From positions 124,001-188,000 of the forward strand of contig NZ_VUNL01000004.1 of assembly GCF_009697385.1 (NCBI RefSeq): 64,000 nt of DNA. Reading direction: 5' to 3'. The number at the start of each line of letters is the position of its first letter. Position 1 is the first letter of the stretch. The position numbers and the translations under genes are program-made. This stretch comes from Wylensekiella montiformis (lineage in GTDB: Bacteria > Bacillota > Negativicutes > Selenomonadales > Selenomonadaceae). The notes under the pieces were generated by a model, which did not search any database, was not told the origin of the DNA, and worked only from the letters and a program-made list of their open reading frames with translations. Positions 50,618 through 58,761 of this stretch are shown in pieces.

Positions 50618-50665
50618 CGGGGCTGTTGCAGGTAAGGATAGATATCCTCCCATGCAACAGCCCCG
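50618..50665. terminator. Terminator with a long loop
   Basis: CGGGGCTGTTGCA (50618-50630) pairs with TGCAACAGCCCCG (50653-50665), then TTTCTTTC. It lies 62 bp past brnQ. From 50666 to 50804 nothing further was found. Confidence 0.65.
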
Positions 50666-50804
50666 TTTCTTTCTGCTGAAAGATTCCGTTTCTCTGCGGT
50701 CAGCGATCGGCATGTTCCCCATGATTTTGTGGTTGATCTGGTCAAATAATCATCCCATAGCAATGTTTAGCCATACGGCAAACGCCAGCTCCCCTGCCGT
50801 CCGG

Positions 50805-51686
50805 TCATTTGAGGTATTTCGTGATGTCCTGCAGGTACGCCATGAGGATTTTCTCATCCTCGTAGATCTGACGCCCCTTCTTGGTGACAATGCCCGAATT
50901 GATAAAAAACGGCTCGGCCAGCGGAATCACGGCAAGATGATCTTCGGGCAAAACGGCCTGCCGCGTCAGGAAGGTCGAAACGATCCCGTTCTTTACCAGA
51001 TTTTTGATCGTATGCAGATACGGCGAATAGTGAAGGATCTTCCCCTCCCGGCCGGCTTTGAGAAACATTTCATGGACCATGCGGTAGACAAAGAAGCTGC
51101 TGTCGAGCATGACCAGCGGCTCTTCCGCAAAATCTTCCAGTGAAACGGTCTTTCGCCCGGCCAGCGGATGGCCGGGATACGTCACAAAGCAGCATTCGCA
51201 GGTGAAAAGCTTCTGGTAGTTGAGCTTCGTACTGAATCCGCTCTCATAATTCGTCAGCGCGATGTCGAGCTTCTCATCCTCGACCATCTGCAATGCGCTG
51301 ATGCCGCCGGACTCGATGACATCGATCCGTATCTCCGGGTGAAGCCACCGGAAGTCGCCGAGGATCAGCGGAAGGAACTGCGTGCCGAGCTGCAGCGGCA
51401 TGGCCATGCGGATGTGGTTGCGGTTGTGCGCCATGTCCTGAATGTCATCGTCCAGCTGATCCAGCTGATCCAGAATATGGCGTATCTTGCCCAGCAGACG
51501 GCTGCCGTCATGCGTGATGAGGAGCTTGCGCCCCTCACGATGGAAGAGATTGAGTCCTGTCTCAGACTCCAGCGCCTGCATGGCCACGCTGACCGTCGGC
51601 TGTGAAACATGCAGATGCTCCGCCGCCTTGGTGATATTCTGCCAGCGGCACACGGCATCGAAATAACGCATCTGGATAATCGTCAT
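50805..51686 (-). CDS. LysR family regulator
   Basis: 293 residues from the ATG at 51686 (AAAGGGGG before it). The N-terminal HTH is RYFDAVCRWQNITKAAEHL then VSQPTVSVAMQALESETGLNLF (in two parts). The effector domain has DVIESGGISALQMVEDEKLDIAL and LDSSFFVYRMVHEMF. It resembles the CysL/GltC/CynR group in length only; the ligand is unknown. It is divergent from a 54-residue ORF. The glutamate synthase operon ends nearby, so a GltC-like role is possible but unproven. Confidence 0.87.
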   Translation of the reverse strand: MTIIQMRYFDAVCRWQNITKAAEHLHVSQPTVSVAMQALESETGLNLFHREGRKLLITHDGSRLLGKIRHILDQLDQLDDDIQDMAHNRNHIRMAMPLQLGTQFLPLILGDFRWLHPEIRIDVIESGGISALQMVEDEKLDIALTNYESGFSTKLNYQKLFTCECCFVTYPGHPLAGRKTVSLEDFAEEPLVMLDSSFFVYRMVHEMFLKAGREGKILHYSPYLHTIKNLVKNGIVSTFLTRQAVLPEDHLAVIPLAEPFFINSGIVTKKGRQIYEDEKILMAYLQDITKYLK

Positions 51687-51867
51687 ACCGGTTCCCCCTT
51701 TACGCCCGTTTCCCATTTTCTGGTCAACAGTATAGCACATTTCTATAAAAAAAAGCTATCGTTCATGAAAAGGAAGTATTTCACACGATACCGAATCTAT
51801 GTCATAATAACAGTAAATAAAACGTATGTACATCAATAAATGACAGCAATAAAAAGGAGCGATTGGT

Positions 51868-52032
51868 ATGATGGAGTTCTGGTTCAATCATGTAAAAAGC
51901 TATACGCAGGATATCCTGACGGAAAATGCCGATAATCTGAAGCAGTTTGAGATTCGTCCTGGCGTTTATTCCAATGTGAATCCGTCCGACCTGCTCGATG
52001 TGAAGGCCGCAGACTTCGATCTTGCCCGCTGA
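51868..52032 (+). CDS. 54-residue acidic protein of unknown function
   Basis: ATG at 51868 (a second ATG follows at once) with AAAAAGGAG seven bases upstream, a strong site. The product begins MMEFWFNHVKSYTQDILTEN and ends in DVKAADFDLAR. It is soluble and acidic in its second half. It ends 22 bp before a clear terminator, which supports a real gene. No family recognised. It is divergent from the LysR gene, so the regulator may control it. Confidence 0.6.
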   Translation: MMEFWFNHVKSYTQDILTENADNLKQFEIRPGVYSNVNPSDLLDVKAADFDLAR

Positions 52033-52054
52033 ACTCACTGAGAAAAAAAAAGAA

Positions 52055-52083
52055 CCGCCGTCCTGTTTTCATACAGGCGGCGG
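52055..52083. terminator. Bidirectional terminator
   Basis: CCGCCG-T-CCTGT and ACAGGCGGCGG form a stem with one bulge; T6 on the + strand and A9 upstream serve both converging transcripts. Confidence 0.8.
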
Positions 52084-52125
52084 CCTTTTTTATTTCAGTT
52101 ATTGCTTTTGGCGAAACGGACCGGT

Positions 52126-54462
52126 TCAGGCCTTCGCGCCGGTGGAATACATCGGTATCTTTTCCGGATTGTCGCTGATGCTCCAGACGCCGCACGGGCA
52201 GACGCCGGCGCAGATGCCGCAGCCGATGCAGCGTTCCGGATCGGATACGTACTCCCAGCTGCCATCCTCTTTTTCCACGCGGGTGATGGCTTTTTCCGGG
52301 CAGGATTCCAGACACATTTTGCAGTCACGGCAGGTGCCGCAGCTGACGCAGCGCGTATGATCGTCGACCGGATCGCCGAGCAGGCAGTGGTGGCACTTAT
52401 CGAAGTATGCTTTGGACAGGCGCTCCGCCGGAATCTGCTTTTTCTCCGGGAACGGCTTTTCTTCCCGTCCCATCACATACTGGTCGACATACCAGGCAGC
52501 CTTGCGGCCGCTGCCGATGGCGTCGGTGAGGCGGCCCGGCTTGATCGTATCGCCGGCCGTAAAGATGCCTTTGGCGATGCTCAGATCGCTTTTCGGCACG
52601 AGCCAGCTCTTGCGGAAGAACTCGATTCCTTCGTCTTCCGGCAGGAAGTCGAGGACCGGCTCCTCGCCGATGCTGACGATAACCTGATCGGCAGGAATAA
52701 AGCGCCCGTCATTGCCGTACACACCTTCCGGCGTGATCTTGCTCGTGAAGAACGGCCAGACGAGTTTGCCGCCCAGTCCCTCGATATAGGCGATTTCGTC
52801 GGCAAAAGCGGCCGGCTTCTGCACATCGACGGCCACGACCGTCTCTGCGCCCATCTCATAAGCGCCGCGGCAGGTATCCATGCCGGAGTTGCCGGCGCCG
52901 ATGACGACGACATGCTTCCCTGTCTTCGGCTTCTCGCCGCGGTTGATGGCCTTGAGGTACTCCAGACCCATCGTGAGATGCTCCACGCCTTCCCACGGGA
53001 AGAAGCGGGATTTCGTACCGCCCGTTACGACGACTACGGCATCGTTTTCGCTGCGGATCGCCGCGAATTTCGCCTTGTCGACCCGGCAGGCGCTGACGAA
53101 CGTCACGCCGACGCTCTGGATGCGCTTGAGCTCTGCTTCCAGTAGCTCGTGCGACAGACGGCCACGCGGGATAACCTGTTCCAGCTTGCCGCCGATGTGC
53201 TCCGCATCGTCATAAACCGTGACGTCATGTCCCTTGCGGGCCAGCTGCCAGGCCGCCGAAAGGCCGGCGACGCCGCCGCCGATGATGCCGATTTTCCTGC
53301 CGGTCTTTTCCTTCGGCGGAGCGACCGGAACAAAGGCCGAACGATAGCCGAGATCCCCGATCTGAATCGGCTCGTCGATCGTGCCGCGCGTGCAGTGATC
53401 CATGCAGGGATTCGGGCAGACCGAGCCGCAGACCGAGCCGGCAAACGGCGTATAATCCAACTCAAGCTGCAGCGCCTCATCGAGTTTGCCCTGACGGATC
53501 AGATCATAGCGGCGCTGTGTCGGGATGCCGGTCGGGCAGTTGAATTCGCAGGGCGCGGCAAATTTCGCGTTGTCCCAGCTCGGAACACGCAGGCGGTAAA
53601 GCCCCGTAGAAAGCGTATTATGCACCGCGAAATCATCATGAGCCACATCGCTGAAGATGCCGCCCTTCACCCATTCCTGCAAACGGAACGCATGCAGATC
53701 CGGCGCCTGCTTCGGCTTCTTTTCCGCAGCAGTCAACGGGCGCAGCTTTTTCCACTGGCTCCAGTCCGAAAGCTCCGTGCGCAGCTCCTCCCGGCCAATG
53801 TGCTGCAGGAACTCGTCCATGCCGCCGTCCAGGAACGCGATGTCGTCGTCATTCAGATCGGCATAGACAATATCCTTCGGATACGTGTCGATCGGGCCGC
53901 GCACATAAACGACGCCGCCAACCATGCCGACGCAGGCGCGCTCTCCCAGAACCGACGCAAATTCCTTGCTGTCATAGCCGCAGACCACAGCCTTGCCGCC
54001 GCCCATGAACTCGAAGGAGAACGAGCCGACATTTTTGAGAATCCAGAGTTCCGGCTCCTCATAGAGCGGATCGTGCTTCATCAGCGAGCCGGTACGCGTG
54101 CCGCCGCGGCCGCCGATGAAAATTTTTCCGCCCGACGAGCAGTGGCCTGCCGTATCACCGGCATCGCCCTTTACCGTGATGATGCCGCCGGCATTGAGCC
54201 AGCCGACATCAGCGGAAATGGAGCCCTCTGCGACGATCTCCGTACCGGGCAGGCACATCGAGCCGAGACGCTGACCGGCGTTCCGGACGTGGAAGTGCAG
54301 CGGCTTTCCCTCCGGATGCCACAGCGGACCGCCGATATCATGCTGTCCGGATGCTTCAATTTCAAACTCCGTCTCCCCCTGCTTCACGGCGTCGCCGATG
54401 GCCAGAAGCAGATCCTGGGTGGACATGCGGTCATGTCCTTTCATGGTTTCTATCTTAAACAT
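52126..54462 (-). CDS. Glutamate synthase: GXGXG domain fused to NAD(P)H oxidoreductase and ferredoxin domain
   Basis: 778 residues from the ATG at 54462. Residues 1-235 are the GXGXG beta-helix normally at the end of large GltB or in a separate small protein (GGIITVKGDAGDTAGHCSSG). The middle is a GltD-like oxidoreductase: Cys cluster CEFNCPTGIP and CGSVCPNPCMDHC, FAD site GIIGGGVAGLSAAWQ, NAD(P) site VVVIGAGNSGMDTC. The C-terminal 90 residues hold two 4Fe-4S sites (CRDCKMCLESCP and CIGCGICAGVCP). It feeds electrons to the FMN subunit encoded just upstream. Having all these parts in one chain is unusual. It is the last gene of the operon. Confidence 0.87.
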   Translation of the reverse strand: MFKIETMKGHDRMSTQDLLLAIGDAVKQGETEFEIEASGQHDIGGPLWHPEGKPLHFHVRNAGQRLGSMCLPGTEIVAEGSISADVGWLNAGGIITVKGDAGDTAGHCSSGGKIFIGGRGGTRTGSLMKHDPLYEEPELWILKNVGSFSFEFMGGGKAVVCGYDSKEFASVLGERACVGMVGGVVYVRGPIDTYPKDIVYADLNDDDIAFLDGGMDEFLQHIGREELRTELSDWSQWKKLRPLTAAEKKPKQAPDLHAFRLQEWVKGGIFSDVAHDDFAVHNTLSTGLYRLRVPSWDNAKFAAPCEFNCPTGIPTQRRYDLIRQGKLDEALQLELDYTPFAGSVCGSVCPNPCMDHCTRGTIDEPIQIGDLGYRSAFVPVAPPKEKTGRKIGIIGGGVAGLSAAWQLARKGHDVTVYDDAEHIGGKLEQVIPRGRLSHELLEAELKRIQSVGVTFVSACRVDKAKFAAIRSENDAVVVVTGGTKSRFFPWEGVEHLTMGLEYLKAINRGEKPKTGKHVVVIGAGNSGMDTCRGAYEMGAETVVAVDVQKPAAFADEIAYIEGLGGKLVWPFFTSKITPEGVYGNDGRFIPADQVIVSIGEEPVLDFLPEDEGIEFFRKSWLVPKSDLSIAKGIFTAGDTIKPGRLTDAIGSGRKAAWYVDQYVMGREEKPFPEKKQIPAERLSKAYFDKCHHCLLGDPVDDHTRCVSCGTCRDCKMCLESCPEKAITRVEKEDGSWEYVSDPERCIGCGICAGVCPCGVWSISDNPEKIPMYSTGAKA

Positions 54463-54492
54463 AAACGGTTTGCCTCCTGTCACGCCATCGAT

Positions 54493-56124
54493 TTAGCACA
54501 CATACTGGATACCGAGCTTGTCTGCAACGGCCTTGTCCGTGGAAACCAGCGCATCACTGCGGCCGATCGGAAGCGAGCTGTTGCCGATCGGCGCCATGAG
54601 CTTCTTGAGCTCCGTATCGAAGGCCAGCACATAATCAACGATTTTCTGTGCGCCGCGGTCGATATCGAGACGTTTAACGAGACGGGGATCCTGCGTGCAG
54701 ATTCCCATCGGGCACTTGCCGGTATTGCAGGAATTGCAGCGGCCCTGTTCATTGCCGATGCAGCCCAGAAGCTGAATGAGTATCTTGCCGACAAATACGC
54801 CGTTGGCGCCGAGACACATCATCTTAAACGCGTCCGCCGCCGCATTGCCGGTCATGCCGATGCCGCCGCCGCCGTAAAGCGGAATCTGCCCCTGAAGGCC
54901 CTGTTTGACAGCCGCAAGGTAGCAGTCGCGAATCTTCGAAACGACCGGGTGGCCCGTATGATCGAGCGAAACCTCATTGGCCGCGCCCGTGCCGCCCTGA
55001 ATGCCGTCGATGAAGAAGCCGCCGCAGATCTTGTACGGATCGCGCAGCAGATTGTTATAAACGGAGACCGACGTCGCCGAAGCCGCGCACTTGATGGCAA
55101 CCGGCACGCGGAAGCCGAAGGCCGCGTTCATGGAAAGGTGCATTTTCTGAACGGATTCCTCGATGGAATACAGGCCCTGATGGTTCGGCGGCGAGGCCAG
55201 CGTCGCCTTCGGAACACCGCGGATGGCCTGAACATGCTCGGCCACCTTGGCCTCCGGCAGCAGACCGCCGTCGCCCGGCTTCGCGCCCTGTCCGATCTTG
55301 ATGAGAATGCCGGCCGGGTCCGTCTTCATGTGCGGCATCGCCTTGATGATGCGGTTCCAGCCGAAATGCCCCGAAGCGATCTGAATGATGAAATATTTCA
55401 GGTACTCTGATTCCAGCAGCTTGACCGGCATGCCGCCCTCGCCGGAGCTCATGCGCACGGGCAGGCCGCATTTTTCATTGAGATAGCCGACCGCCATCGC
55501 GACGGCCTCCCAGGCGCGCGTCGAAAGTGCGCCGATGGACATATCGGAGAAAATCAGCGGATAAATCCAGTCTACGGGCGGCGTATGCTTCGCCTGAACG
55601 AGCTTGCCGTCGTGAATCTCGAAAGGAAGCTCCTTGGCCGACAGCACGCGGCCGAACGGCGAACGGATATCGAAGGTATGGCGCGCCGCATCGAGGGACG
55701 GGTCCGTCATCTGAGAGATACGGCCCACGACAATGCTGTCCAGCGTCCGCTGCGCATTGAGATTCGTGCGGCCGCCGCGCTTGATCGGGCCGTTGTCGCG
55801 CGAAAGCAGTTCCTTGCGCGTATCCGGATTGCGAACCGGACGGATGGCCTGATTCGGGCAGATCTTTTCACAGATACCGCAGCCGCGGCAGTAATCCGTC
55901 AGGCTGGCCACCTGCGTGATAACCGGACGGGCCATGTGCTTATGCACCGGCTCCGGCTGACTCTCCACCGATACCGTCATATCGCGCCGCTGCGTTGTGA
56001 CCTTGATGGCCTTGAAGGAACAGCTGGCCACGCAGCTGCCGCACATCGTACAACGCTCGGAATCATATTCAATCTTCCATGGCAGGTCATTGACCCCCAC
56101 ATCCTGTGTCTTTACTGCTTCCAT
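54493..56124 (-). CDS. Glutamate synthase, FMN/ferredoxin-type central subunit
   Basis: 543 residues with GGAGGTACAG before the ATG. Two N-terminal 4Fe-4S sites (CTMCGSCVASC and CRGCGICEKICP) precede the FMN barrel: PLIFSDMSIGALS, SSGEGGMP, GQGAKPGDGGLLP, SPPNHQGLYSIEE and GGTGAANEV. The 3Fe-4S-type Cys group is CNSCNTGKCPMGICTQDP. This is the archaeal-type large subunit. It makes glutamate from 2-oxoglutarate and ammonia passed from the amidotransferase. It overlaps the amidotransferase gene by 13 nt. Confidence 0.9.
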   Translation of the reverse strand: MEAVKTQDVGVNDLPWKIEYDSERCTMCGSCVASCSFKAIKVTTQRRDMTVSVESQPEPVHKHMARPVITQVASLTDYCRGCGICEKICPNQAIRPVRNPDTRKELLSRDNGPIKRGGRTNLNAQRTLDSIVVGRISQMTDPSLDAARHTFDIRSPFGRVLSAKELPFEIHDGKLVQAKHTPPVDWIYPLIFSDMSIGALSTRAWEAVAMAVGYLNEKCGLPVRMSSGEGGMPVKLLESEYLKYFIIQIASGHFGWNRIIKAMPHMKTDPAGILIKIGQGAKPGDGGLLPEAKVAEHVQAIRGVPKATLASPPNHQGLYSIEESVQKMHLSMNAAFGFRVPVAIKCAASATSVSVYNNLLRDPYKICGGFFIDGIQGGTGAANEVSLDHTGHPVVSKIRDCYLAAVKQGLQGQIPLYGGGGIGMTGNAAADAFKMMCLGANGVFVGKILIQLLGCIGNEQGRCNSCNTGKCPMGICTQDPRLVKRLDIDRGAQKIVDYVLAFDTELKKLMAPIGNSSLPIGRSDALVSTDKAVADKLGIQYVC

Positions 56125-57218
56125 CTCTGTACCTCCAGGTCATTGTCGATTACTACGATTTCGCGTTCATTCGGATAAATATCCTTCGTCTGGTCGCGGT
56201 CCGGCATGATTTCATTGATGCCGCAGACCTCTGAGGAAATCGCCACCATATCCTCCGTGCGGCCGACGACGACCGGACGCAGCTTCTTGGAATCACAGCA
56301 GGTGATCATGCGCTGATCCGGCAGAACGCCGATGATCGTATTCGGACCGTTGATCTCGAGATTGGCAAGCGACTGCCGGATCGCCGTCAGGACTTCTTTA
56401 TCCGGACGCTCCGCGATCTCCTCGAACGGCAGCGGCGTAATGACATGCTTGTAATAGATCAGCGGCCACTTGAGTTCATGATGAACGTAATGGAGGGTAT
56501 TCAGGAAGCACTGGGAATCGGACTCAAAGCCGATGTATCCGCGGTGCAGGGATTTCTGAAATTCCTTATTCTTCGTATAGAAGGTATTCTCACCATTCGC
56601 ACAGAGCGTATAGCCCTGCAGAAAGAACGGATGAGCCGCGTAGCGGACAATATCATAGTTCGTATTCTGACGGCACTGGGCGACGATCGATTTCGCCACC
56701 AGACAGCCGTTATCATCCCAGAGATGGAAATATGTGGCGATATCACGCGGATCGCCGATCTCTTTGAGCGTCAGAACATCCGGCCAGAAGGAATAGACAA
56801 AGCCCTCGCCGTCCTTTTCCAGAAGTTTGCGCAGAGCCAGACGCGTATCGAGCAGAAGATTTTCCTTCTGCTCCTTCGTCATCTTCTCGGCGCCCTCCGG
56901 ATAATCATAGTTGCGGAAAATGTAGTACGGCATCGCCTGAATATCCAGCCCCGGCTTCTTGTCCGGAACCGGGATCCATTCAGCCAGCTGCACGAAGTTA
57001 TGCGCATCCATATATTCCTCGACCAGCTGGGCGCCCCGCTGTGTGCAGGCCAGCGATAAGAGCGGTTTATCCTTATAATTGGAAAAGATTCCATAAAGAT
57101 CCTGCATGACCATGGCAAATCCGGAATTATCATGCCCTTCCTGCTGCGGCAGCATCAGGTGCAGCGCCATGGATGGCTGAATGGGTACCTTGCTCTTGAT
57201 TGAACCGATTCTACACAT
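56112..57218 (-). CDS. Glutamate synthase glutamine amidotransferase subunit
   Basis: 368 residues from the ATG at 57218 (AAAGGAGAG before it). The N-terminal nucleophile is Cys2 in MCRIGSIKSK, freed once Met is removed, and EGHDNSGFAMVM follows, as in class II amidotransferases (the GltB N-domain). It releases ammonia from glutamine for the central subunit. It is the first gene of the operon, with a consensus promoter and a palindrome upstream. Confidence 0.87.
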   Translation of the reverse strand: MCRIGSIKSKVPIQPSMALHLMLPQQEGHDNSGFAMVMQDLYGIFSNYKDKPLLSLACTQRGAQLVEEYMDAHNFVQLAEWIPVPDKKPGLDIQAMPYYIFRNYDYPEGAEKMTKEQKENLLLDTRLALRKLLEKDGEGFVYSFWPDVLTLKEIGDPRDIATYFHLWDDNGCLVAKSIVAQCRQNTNYDIVRYAAHPFFLQGYTLCANGENTFYTKNKEFQKSLHRGYIGFESDSQCFLNTLHYVHHELKWPLIYYKHVITPLPFEEIAERPDKEVLTAIRQSLANLEINGPNTIIGVLPDQRMITCCDSKKLRPVVVGRTEDMVAISSEVCGINEIMPDRDQTKDIYPNEREIVVIDNDLEVQRWKQ

Positions 57219-57256
57219 ATCCGTCTCTCCTTTGAGATTGTCCTTTATATAAGGTA

Positions 57257-57274
57257 TATTGTCTCTATACAATA
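57257..57274. promoter_or_regulatory. Palindromic operator candidate in the glt leader
   Basis: TATTGT-N6-ACAATA, 25 bp past the -10 and 39 bp before the first gene. Its position suggests repression by roadblock. The binding protein is not known. Confidence 0.45.
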
Positions 57275-57298
57275 CATATAGACTGTAATGTATCTATT

Positions 57299-57327
57299 AT
57301 TATAGGAACCTTGTAAACCAATGTCAA
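57299..57327 (-). promoter_or_regulatory. Consensus promoter of the glutamate synthase operon
   Basis: Minus strand TTGACA (57327-57322), 17 bases, TATAAT (57304-57299). From 57328 to 57485 the DNA is AT-rich with no gene. Confidence 0.85.
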
Positions 57328-57485
57328 TATGCATATTCAAACATAATATTCTGAAAAAAAAGCTCTCGGGCTTGATTTTATACGCCTTAAAACAATTTTT
57401 ACACGAATAATTATTCTTATATGTATATTATATCATTCTAAAAGTTTACATAAGTATTCCTAAATTATACTTATGATCGCAATAA

Positions 57486-57519
57486 AAAAGCCCTATGCCG
57501 TTATCTGCATAGGACTTTT
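57486..57519. terminator. Terminator
   Basis: AAAAGCCCTATGC and GCATAGGACTTTT pair with one mismatch. It lies downstream of the M23 gene on the minus strand. A further hairpin, ATCAAGTAT-ACAAA-ATACTTGAT, is at 57603-57625. Confidence 0.6.
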
Positions 57520-57632
57520 AGAAATTATACCCTTTTGTTATGTTATGTATTTTTTTACTGTATACAGGAATACATCCGGCCCGCGGCGCAGGCCGGTGCA
57601 TCCATCAAGTATACAAAATACTTGATAAAACT

Positions 57633-58631
57633 TCAATGGAGATACGATGACGGATTGACCGCCTGCCCGTTGATGCGGACTTCATAATGCACATGCGGCC
57701 CCGTCGAGAAGCCCGTGCTTCCCATGTACGCGATAACCTGACCGCGGCGCACATACTGACCGGCCATGACGGCAACCTGCATGGCATGGCCGTACCGCGT
57801 CATGACGCCGTTCCCATGATCGATATCGACCATATTGCCGTAGCCGCCATCATTCCATCCCGCTGTCGTCACGACGCCGTCCGCCGTAGCGACAATCGGC
57901 GTCCCCATGTCGTTGGCGATGTCGATGCCCGGATGGAAATCCGAACCGTTCCAACGCAGGCCATAAGGCGAAGTGACGGTTCCCCGTGCCGGCCAGATCC
58001 CCGGCATCGTGCTGCCCGGCAGACCGGACGAAGCCTGCGGCGCGAGGCTGCCTTGCCGATCCTTGAGCTGCTGCTGCAGATCGAGCAAGGACTGCCGCCG
58101 CGCTTCAACGCCCTTTTCCACCTGATCCAGAACCTGTCCGACCTGATTGAGATCGGGGCGGATCAGCGGGCCGCCCTGTCCGTCATGCCCGCTCTCACTG
58201 CCGGCATCCGGCGTTTGCTGCTGCCCCGGGGCCTGATCCGCCGCCGGAGCCGCGCCGGAAAGACGGCGCAGATCATCCTCGAGCTTTTTCAGCTGATCCA
58301 GCTGATCCTGCAGCGCATTGGCCTTCTTGGAAAGCTGCAGCAGCTGCTCCTGCTGGATATTGTTCACCTCGCGCAGATTGCGGACCTCATCCGCGCTGCT
58401 GCGGGCAGCAAACGTGCTGTACACCGAATAACTGAACGCACCGACGAACAGCATCGCCCCGGCGGCCAGCGAAACCGCCCCCCATTTCAGCGCCCGCGCC
58501 GACAGGCGGATGCTGCGGATCTCGTCCCCTTTCGGCGGAATAAACTTAATGAGATACTCCTGCTTCCGCTCCGCATTCTCCTGCTCCGCGGCGCGGTCAG
58601 CCTGTCCCGCATTGTCTTTTGGTTCCTTCAC
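57633..58631 (-). CDS. M23 family peptidase (cell-wall endopeptidase) with membrane anchor
   Basis: 332 residues from a GTG at 58631, chosen for GCAGGAGG seven bases before it. One helix near residues 45-65 (WGAVSLAAGAMLFVGAFSYS), then a coiled coil (LREVNNIQQEQLLQLSKKANALQDQLDQLKK, noted by its heptads), a Gln/Pro linker and a C-terminal LytM domain. The zinc site is complete: HPGIDIAND and GPHVHYEV. It should cut or regulate cutting of peptidoglycan cross-links. It stands alone. Confidence 0.88.
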   Translation of the reverse strand: MKEPKDNAGQADRAAEQENAERKQEYLIKFIPPKGDEIRSIRLSARALKWGAVSLAAGAMLFVGAFSYSVYSTFAARSSADEVRNLREVNNIQQEQLLQLSKKANALQDQLDQLKKLEDDLRRLSGAAPAADQAPGQQQTPDAGSESGHDGQGGPLIRPDLNQVGQVLDQVEKGVEARRQSLLDLQQQLKDRQGSLAPQASSGLPGSTMPGIWPARGTVTSPYGLRWNGSDFHPGIDIANDMGTPIVATADGVVTTAGWNDGGYGNMVDIDHGNGVMTRYGHAMQVAVMAGQYVRRGQVIAYMGSTGFSTGPHVHYEVRINGQAVNPSSYLH

Positions 58632-58697
58632 CAGAACGCCTCCTGCAATAAAAAGAATCCACGGATCATTCTTCCCTGGATCATGATACAAACATAA

Positions 58698-58743
58698 AAA
58701 AGCAAAAGCCTTTCTGCTATTATAGCATAAGGCTTTTGCTTTT
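58698..58743. terminator. Terminator after the receptor gene
   Basis: AAAAGCAAAAGCC (58698-58710) pairs with GGCTTTTGCTTTT (58731-58743), with a smaller hairpin inside. It lies 19 bp past the receptor stop. Confidence 0.8.
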
Positions 58744-58761
58744 GAAACCCCTTTGCCGCGC

